Below, one piece after another: positions 60,060-64,000 of a stretch of 64,000 nt of DNA. Under the pieces are notes generated by a model that worked only from the letters and a program-made list of their open reading frames with translations, ran no database searches and had not been told where the DNA came from. Source of the DNA: Alicyclobacillus fastidiosus (GTDB taxonomy: Bacteria > Bacillota > Bacilli > Alicyclobacillales > Alicyclobacillaceae). Location: assembly GCF_026651875.1 (NCBI RefSeq), contig NZ_CP104067.1:1798001-1862000 (forward strand), read 5' to 3'. The number at the start of each line of letters is the position of its first letter. Position 1 is the first letter of the stretch. The position numbers were made by a program, and so were the translations under genes.

Positions 60060-60314
60060 ATGCGTTGCACCAATTTAACGGGACAGAGTGCTCGAGATGC
60101 TATGACGTTTATGAGGGAAAATAACATACAGTGCGCGGCTAAGCTGGAGCGAGAGTTGGAGAGGGGCGTTGAATTGCATGAAAGGACTGTTTTGGGCAGT
60201 CATCACTTTATTGGTTCTGATTCTTGGTCCGGTGGACGCAGTGATATTGTGGGTGAAGTATCCGACTCCATTATGGACAAACATACTTCAGCTGCCAATG
60301 ACCATCATCGCTGA
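60060..60314 (+). CDS. Small phage protein, homologue of 40299
   Basis: 84 residues from ATG 60060 (AAGGTGATGT upstream). MRCTNLTGQSARDAMTFMRE and NNIQCAAKLERELERG are shared with R2; beyond that the tail is unlike R2 and overlaps a membrane-protein frame starting at 60178. The homologous part is real; the tail may be fortuitous. Confidence 0.5.
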   Translation: MRCTNLTGQSARDAMTFMRENNIQCAAKLERELERGVELHERTVLGSHHFIGSDSWSGGRSDIVGEVSDSIMDKHTSAANDHHR

Positions 60315-60336
60315 TGTGGCAATGCTATTCACCTGA
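60178..60336 (+). CDS. Small two-helix membrane protein
   Basis: 52 residues, ATG preceded by GGAGAGGGG at 14-20 bases. MKGLFWAVITLLVLILGPVD and AVILWVKY, then PLWTNILQLPMTIIADVAML: two membrane segments. It overlaps the tail of the preceding gene in another frame. Holin-like size, but in front of the terminase genes. Confidence 0.5.
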   Translation: MKGLFWAVITLLVLILGPVDAVILWVKYPTPLWTNILQLPMTIIADVAMLFT

Positions 60337-60405
60337 CAGCGAAGAGGGATAGCCGTGAAGGAATCATTCGACACTCGCAGAATTTGTGAGTGGGAGGGTG
60401 AATAT

Positions 60406-60585
60406 ATGATTAAGTCTAGAGTATATCTCGCTAATGGTGAAGTGGTTGAAACAGCGCGCGACGCGAAGGAGATAAGGGCAAAATTACAGGCTGCGACACA
60501 GGCCGGGGATGTATACCCGGAAATCATCGAAGGCATCTGGGTGAATGTAAATCAAGTTGTTATGGTGGCTAAAGTAGGACAATGA
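60406..60585 (+). CDS. Small phage protein (59 aa)
   Basis: ATG 60406 with GGGAGGGTG upstream. SRVYLANGEVVETARDAKEI and IWVNVNQVVMVAKVG suggest a small beta-rich protein. It occupies the place of the Cse60-like gene of R2, so the slot is exchangeable. Terminator follows. Confidence 0.55.
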   Translation: MIKSRVYLANGEVVETARDAKEIRAKLQAATQAGDVYPEIIEGIWVNVNQVVMVAKVGQ

Positions 60586-60599
60586 TAAACAGATAGGAA

Positions 60600-60625
60600 G
60601 GCCCGCTTCGGCGGGTTTTTATTTT
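60600..60625 (+). terminator. Late operon terminator 3 (P), before TerS
   Basis: CCCGC-TTCG-GCGGG followed by TTTTTATTTT. Lies 50 bp before the TerS start on the coding strand, so transcripts from the late promoter must pass it to reach the terminase genes. Confidence 0.85.
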
Positions 60626-60674
60626 GCCGATAACAAAACAACTCAATCCAATATGTGGAGGTGGGTGAAGTGTA

Positions 60675-61421
60675 GTGCCTCGTGAACGAAGTCCTAATCG
60701 CTACAGGGCATTTGAAATTTGGCGTGAAAGTAAAGGTGAAATCAGTAACCGTGAAATAGCCCACCAACTCGGCATCTCAGAAAAGACGGTTGGCGGTTGG
60801 AAAGCGAAGGATCGCTGGATTGAGCAGCTGAATGGAGTACTCCAAACGAGGGAACGGAGTACTCCGAAACGCGCTGGTGCTCCAAAACATAATCAGAATG
60901 CCGTGGGTAACATCGGGGGAGCTCCTCTACAAAACTCCAACGCCGTCACACACGGTTTCTTTCGCCGGATCTTCCCCGACGATGAGGACACGCTGTCTAT
61001 AGTTGGTGAGATTGCCGTCATGGACCCGCTGGATATGCTGTGGCAGAACATTGTGATCCAGTACACGGCGATTGCCCGCGCACAACGAATTATGTTCGTC
61101 ACAGACCATGACGACATGTCGAAGGAAGTTCGCCGTACCAAGACCATGTCCACCGAGGATATGGATATGGAAGAAAACGAATGGGAGATCCAATTCGCTT
61201 GGGATAAACAAGCGACGTTCCTTCAAGCCCAGTCCCGCGCTATTAAGACGCTGGAGGGACTTATTTCACGTTATGAAGAAATACTGCCGACATCACCGCA
61301 GGCCGAACAGCATCGCTTGCGTATCGAGAAATTGAAAGCTGACATCGAGAAGGTGCGCGGTAAGGACAATACCGACGATAGCTTAACCATCACTGTGGAC
61401 TACGGTGATGGCGATGGCTGA
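60675..61421 (+). CDS. terS: Terminase small subunit (YqaS/PBSX-type)
   Basis: 248 residues from GTG 60675, behind GGAGGTGGGTG. An N-terminal HTH (RAFEIWRESKGEISNREIAH, QLGISEKTVGGWKAKDRW), a Lys/Pro linker, and a helical oligomerisation region with IKTLEGLISRYEEILPTS. Recognises the packaging site. It is of a different type from the Terminase_2 remnants in R1 and R2. Overlaps TerL by 14 bp. Confidence 0.85.
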   Translation: MPRERSPNRYRAFEIWRESKGEISNREIAHQLGISEKTVGGWKAKDRWIEQLNGVLQTRERSTPKRAGAPKHNQNAVGNIGGAPLQNSNAVTHGFFRRIFPDDEDTLSIVGEIAVMDPLDMLWQNIVIQYTAIARAQRIMFVTDHDDMSKEVRRTKTMSTEDMDMEENEWEIQFAWDKQATFLQAQSRAIKTLEGLISRYEEILPTSPQAEQHRLRIEKLKADIEKVRGKDNTDDSLTITVDYGDGDG

Positions 61422-62697
61422 GGCGCGCGTGCAGTTTAACGTGGTGTTCAAGGAGGCCAACCGTACCCGGCGCCGATATCGCGCAATGAAGGGTTCAGCG
61501 GGTAGCGGTAAGAGCGTGAATGTCGCACAGGACTACATCGTGAAGCTGTCTGATCCGAAATACAAGGGCGCAAACCTGTTGGTGGTACGCAAGATTGATG
61601 CGTCCAACAAAAACTCGACGTTCGCCGAGCTGACAGCGGCCATTGTGCGGATATTCGGTTCTGATTACGACAGGTACTGGCGAATAAAGCTCAATCCATT
61701 AGAGCTCGAATGCAAGATCACCGGTTCGCAAATCATCTTCCGTGGCATGAAGGACATGAACGAGCGCGAGAAAGTGAAGTCCATCAACTTCCCGCGTGGC
61801 AAACTAACCTGGATATGGGTAGAGGAAGCGACAGAGCTTCAAGAGGCGGACGTCGACATCCTGGATGATCGCTTGCGTGGTATACTGCCAAATCCCAACC
61901 TGTACTACCAGATGACATTCACCTTCAACCCGGTGTCCGCGACACACTGGATTAAACGAAAGTACTTCGACTACAAGAGCGACGACATCTTTGCTCACCA
62001 CAGCACCTATCTGACAAACCGTTTCATCGACCCGGCTTATCACAAACGCATGATGATGCGTAAGGAGCAGGATCCCGAAGGATATGAGATTTACGGGCTA
62101 GGGAATTGGGGTGAGACGGGTGGCGTCATCCTCAAGAACTACGTTGTTGAGGAATTCGACACATCGTTTAGCCGGTTCGACTCAATGCATCACGCGCAAG
62201 ACTTCGGATACAACCATGCCAATTGCATTCTCACCGTCGGATTCAAAGATGGTGAGCTTTTTGTGTGTAACGAAATCTACGTGCATGAAATGGATACCGC
62301 TCAAATCATTGAAATGGCGAATCGTCAGGGATTGAATAAGCGACTGTTCATGTATTGTGATGCCGCAGAACCTGATCGAATCCAGATGTGGCAAACAGCT
62401 GGTTATCGGGCTTTCAAGGTAATCAAAGAACCGAACAGTGTACATGCCCAGATTGACTATCTGAAGCAGATTAAGATTCACATCCATCCGTCATGTGTAA
62501 ACACCACTAAAGAAATCCAGCAATGGTCATGGAGGAAAGACCCGAAAACAGGCCTGTATCTTGACGAACCAGTTGAGGTATTCGATGACGCGATGGCTGC
62601 GCTTCGGTACTCAGTCGAGCCGATGCGTAAGAAACCAGTCAGGATGAGCGGCAACGTGGTTGGTACACCTGCAGCACAACGTATTCCCAAATGGTGA
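61408..62697 (+). CDS. terL: Terminase large subunit (PBSX family)
   Basis: About 429 residues. ATPase: Walker A KGSAGSGKS, Walker B LTWIWVEEATEL, motif MTFTFNPVSATHW. Nuclease: first acidic residue in QDFGYNHANCILTVGF, then MYCDAAEPDRIQMWQ and DDAMAALRYSVEPM. Motor and headful/pac nuclease for DNA packaging. Start is one of ATG 61408 or 61414. Intact. Confidence 0.92.
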   Translation: MAMAEARVQFNVVFKEANRTRRRYRAMKGSAGSGKSVNVAQDYIVKLSDPKYKGANLLVVRKIDASNKNSTFAELTAAIVRIFGSDYDRYWRIKLNPLELECKITGSQIIFRGMKDMNEREKVKSINFPRGKLTWIWVEEATELQEADVDILDDRLRGILPNPNLYYQMTFTFNPVSATHWIKRKYFDYKSDDIFAHHSTYLTNRFIDPAYHKRMMMRKEQDPEGYEIYGLGNWGETGGVILKNYVVEEFDTSFSRFDSMHHAQDFGYNHANCILTVGFKDGELFVCNEIYVHEMDTAQIIEMANRQGLNKRLFMYCDAAEPDRIQMWQTAGYRAFKVIKEPNSVHAQIDYLKQIKIHIHPSCVNTTKEIQQWSWRKDPKTGLYLDEPVEVFDDAMAALRYSVEPMRKKPVRMSGNVVGTPAAQRIPKW

Positions 62698-62709
62698 GGA
62701 GGTGGTTAG

Positions 62710-64000
62710 GTGGCTACCCCAAGCAAACTCGTCGGTCAAATTGGCTCGCAACTCTATACCACGTTCATTCTGTTTGACAAGGCGATTGCGAACCCGGACA
62801 GCGCCAATGTTGTCGAGTACGAGCGCATGATCGATTCGGACGAGACAGTTGCGGCTGGCATTGAGTTTATGATTCTCTCGGCCCTCAACAAACTGGATAT
62901 GTACCGAAATGAGACAAATCCCCAAATTGAGACGTTCGTGAACGAGTGTTTCGAAATGATGGATGGGACTCTCATTGAAGTATGCGCCGACATTCTGAGT
63001 GGGATTTGGGCGGGGTACAGCGGCACGGAGATCGTGTATAAGCCCGATGGCGCAAAGATTCGATGGGATTACCTTGCTACGTACCATCCGCGCACTGTGT
63101 TCTTCAACATCGACAAGGAAACGGGTCGACTCGACCAGCGGACGCCGATCACACAGTTTCGGTGGTTTGCCGGGTCACCGGTGCAGATTCCGCGAAACAA
63201 GAGCATCATATACAGCCACAACATGCGGTTTGGTAACTGGTACGGAACATCGCAATTGCGGCGAGTGCGCAAGAACTGGTTGTTGAAGGACCCTGTGTTG
63301 AAGATGTGGTTGAATGGCGTGGATAAGTTCGGTACACCTCTCATCGCCGCAATGGTCCCGGATGGTGATTTACAAGATCCTGATAGGCCAACGCAAGATG
63401 ACGGCAGTCAAAACCTCATTTCCAACATCGAATACACGATGCGTCTGCTCTCAAATATCCAAAACGGTACAGGATTGGCAATGGCAAGCGGTACGGGCGA
63501 TCAAAAGGCTGACATCAAATCGCTGTTTGCAGGCGGCGCTGGTTTAGGGGACGCATTCGATACCCTAGTTAGCTACCTGAACAAGATGATTTTGCGCGGG
63601 ATGCTGGTGCCTTCGCTTATCTTCGACGACGGGAAGAACACGGGAAGCTACGCGCTAGGTCAAGCTCATTTCGACATCTATACGATCATGCTGGAGAACA
63701 TCTACAAGAAGCTGACCGAAACACTTTTGGAACAGCTTGTAAGACCGCTTGTCGACATGAACTTCGGACCCCAAAAGGATTACGGTGAGTTTCCGGAACG
63801 TGAGATGTCCGAGACCGACCGAAACGTTATCGCTGGCATCTTCATGCAAATGGTGAATGCCGGATTTCTCGATGCAGCGCACCAAGAAGACTTTGACCAC
63901 GTTCGCGGAACGTTAGGATTTCCAGAGCGGAAGATTGACCCTCCACCCGATCCGAGTAAAGCCGCAGCGTTGATGGGCCAGTATAACCACTATGTTCGAG
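62710..64000 (+). CDS. Phage portal protein (DUF935-like), runs off the window
   Basis: GTG 62710 behind GGAGGTGG; 430 codons open to the window end. DSDETVAAGIEFMILSALNK, LSGIWAGYSGTEIVYKP, MVPDGDLQDPDRPTQDDG and FDDGKNTGSYALGQAHFDIY are typical of Mu gp29/DUF935-type portals, including the SxAxGxAHFDI-like helix. It forms the dodecameric channel and follows TerL as usual. C-terminus not seen. Confidence 0.85.
   Translation, partial: MATPSKLVGQIGSQLYTTFILFDKAIANPDSANVVEYERMIDSDETVAAGIEFMILSALNKLDMYRNETNPQIETFVNECFEMMDGTLIEVCADILSGIWAGYSGTEIVYKPDGAKIRWDYLATYHPRTVFFNIDKETGRLDQRTPITQFRWFAGSPVQIPRNKSIIYSHNMRFGNWYGTSQLRRVRKNWLLKDPVLKMWLNGVDKFGTPLIAAMVPDGDLQDPDRPTQDDGSQNLISNIEYTMRLLSNIQNGTGLAMASGTGDQKADIKSLFAGGAGLGDAFDTLVSYLNKMILRGMLVPSLIFDDGKNTGSYALGQAHFDIYTIMLENIYKKLTETLLEQLVRPLVDMNFGPQKDYGEFPEREMSETDRNVIAGIFMQMVNAGFLDAAHQEDFDHVRGTLGFPERKIDPPPDPSKAAALMGQYNHYVR

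Larger units (their letters stand above)
44506..64000 (+). mobile_element. Prophage P (left part; continues past window)
   Basis: Begins at the tRNA-Leu core with integrase, followed by lysogeny genes (minus strand), divergent repressor/Cro switch at 47.34-47.49 kb and a long plus-strand array: recombination, replication, methylation, RusA, late regulator, cargo, late promoter, packaging, portal. Apart from a small gene at 54530, no broken genes are evident, so it may be inducible. Siphovirus-like gene order. Confidence 0.9.

Noticed and set aside
1..64000. CRISPR arrays
   Set aside because: No regularly spaced repeat of 24-37 bp with unique spacers was seen. The CAACAGT repeats are far too short and are promoter elements.

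Overview
The window comes from a spore-forming, Gram-positive Bacilli chromosome, probably Alicyclobacillaceae-like. This is inferred from content: a bacillithiol S-transferase (YfiT-type), HU, a Spo0E-like phosphatase, YjcZ- and Cse60-like sporulation peptides, strong AGGAGG ribosome sites and many TTG/GTG starts. No species can be fixed from the sequence alone. It is a highly mosaic accessory region with few housekeeping genes, many broken genes and insertion sequences, three decayed phage-derived segments and the left part of a largely intact prophage.

Layout. 0-6.5 kb: GH16 glycanase, truncated integrase, small membrane proteins, DinB/YfiT transferase, VOC protein, broken Y-family polymerase with a YolD-like partner, ABM monooxygenase and a broken Xre/zinc-ribbon pair. 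6.8-11.4 kb: a TPR-ATP-grasp fusion, a lipoprotein overlapping an SGNH esterase, a frameshifted deacetylase-like lipoprotein and a DUF1003 protein. 11.5-13.5 kb: a decayed IS. 13.9-15.9 kb: a secreted Lys/Thr/His-rich protein and a frameshifted glycosyltransferase. 16.0-19.1 kb: prophage remnant R1 (TerS tail, TerL pieces, virion fragment, permuted NlpC/P60-like hydrolase).

19.3-24.5 kb is the clearest metabolic operon: YheO/DauR-type PAS regulator, RidA deaminase, N-acyl-D-amino-acid deacylase, MFS importer and a D-threonine aldolase/D-serine dehydratase-like PLP enzyme. Together they suggest uptake, deacylation and breakdown of D-amino acids with removal of the reactive enamine/imine by RidA. 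After IS debris (24.6-26.7 kb) a 0.75-kb direct repeat carrying a secreted-protein gene occurs at 27.03 and 29.87 kb, bracketing HU and a run of four terminator hairpins. 31.4-34.2 kb: a second MFS transporter with an isochorismatase-fold amidase and a PuuE-like deacetylase cut off by an IS5-type element.

36-40.9 kb: second prophage remnant R2 (late regulator tail, late promoter, YjcZ, zinc-finger and Cse60-like genes, start of TerS), with a cold-shock protein and fatty-acid desaturase lying inside it. 42.7-44.4 kb: a complete IS with a TTAAA target duplication. At 44.5 kb lies the 3' half of tRNA-Leu(UAA), the attachment site of prophage P, which runs beyond the window end: integrase, lysogeny genes on the minus strand, a repressor/operator switch at 47.4 kb, Rha/antirepressor, HNH nuclease, a recombination pair, replication organizer and DnaC-like loader, methyltransferase, RusA, late regulator, a 511-aa jacalin-lectin/possible MACPF-like cargo protein, a late promoter, several small genes, TerS, TerL and portal.

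The strongest unexplained signals are (1) the cargo protein in the slot between late regulator and late promoter, (2) a late promoter with three CAACAGT repeats on an 11-bp phase, conserved in P and R2, and (3) three intrinsic terminators between that promoter and the terminase genes in both copies, which predicts processive antitermination.
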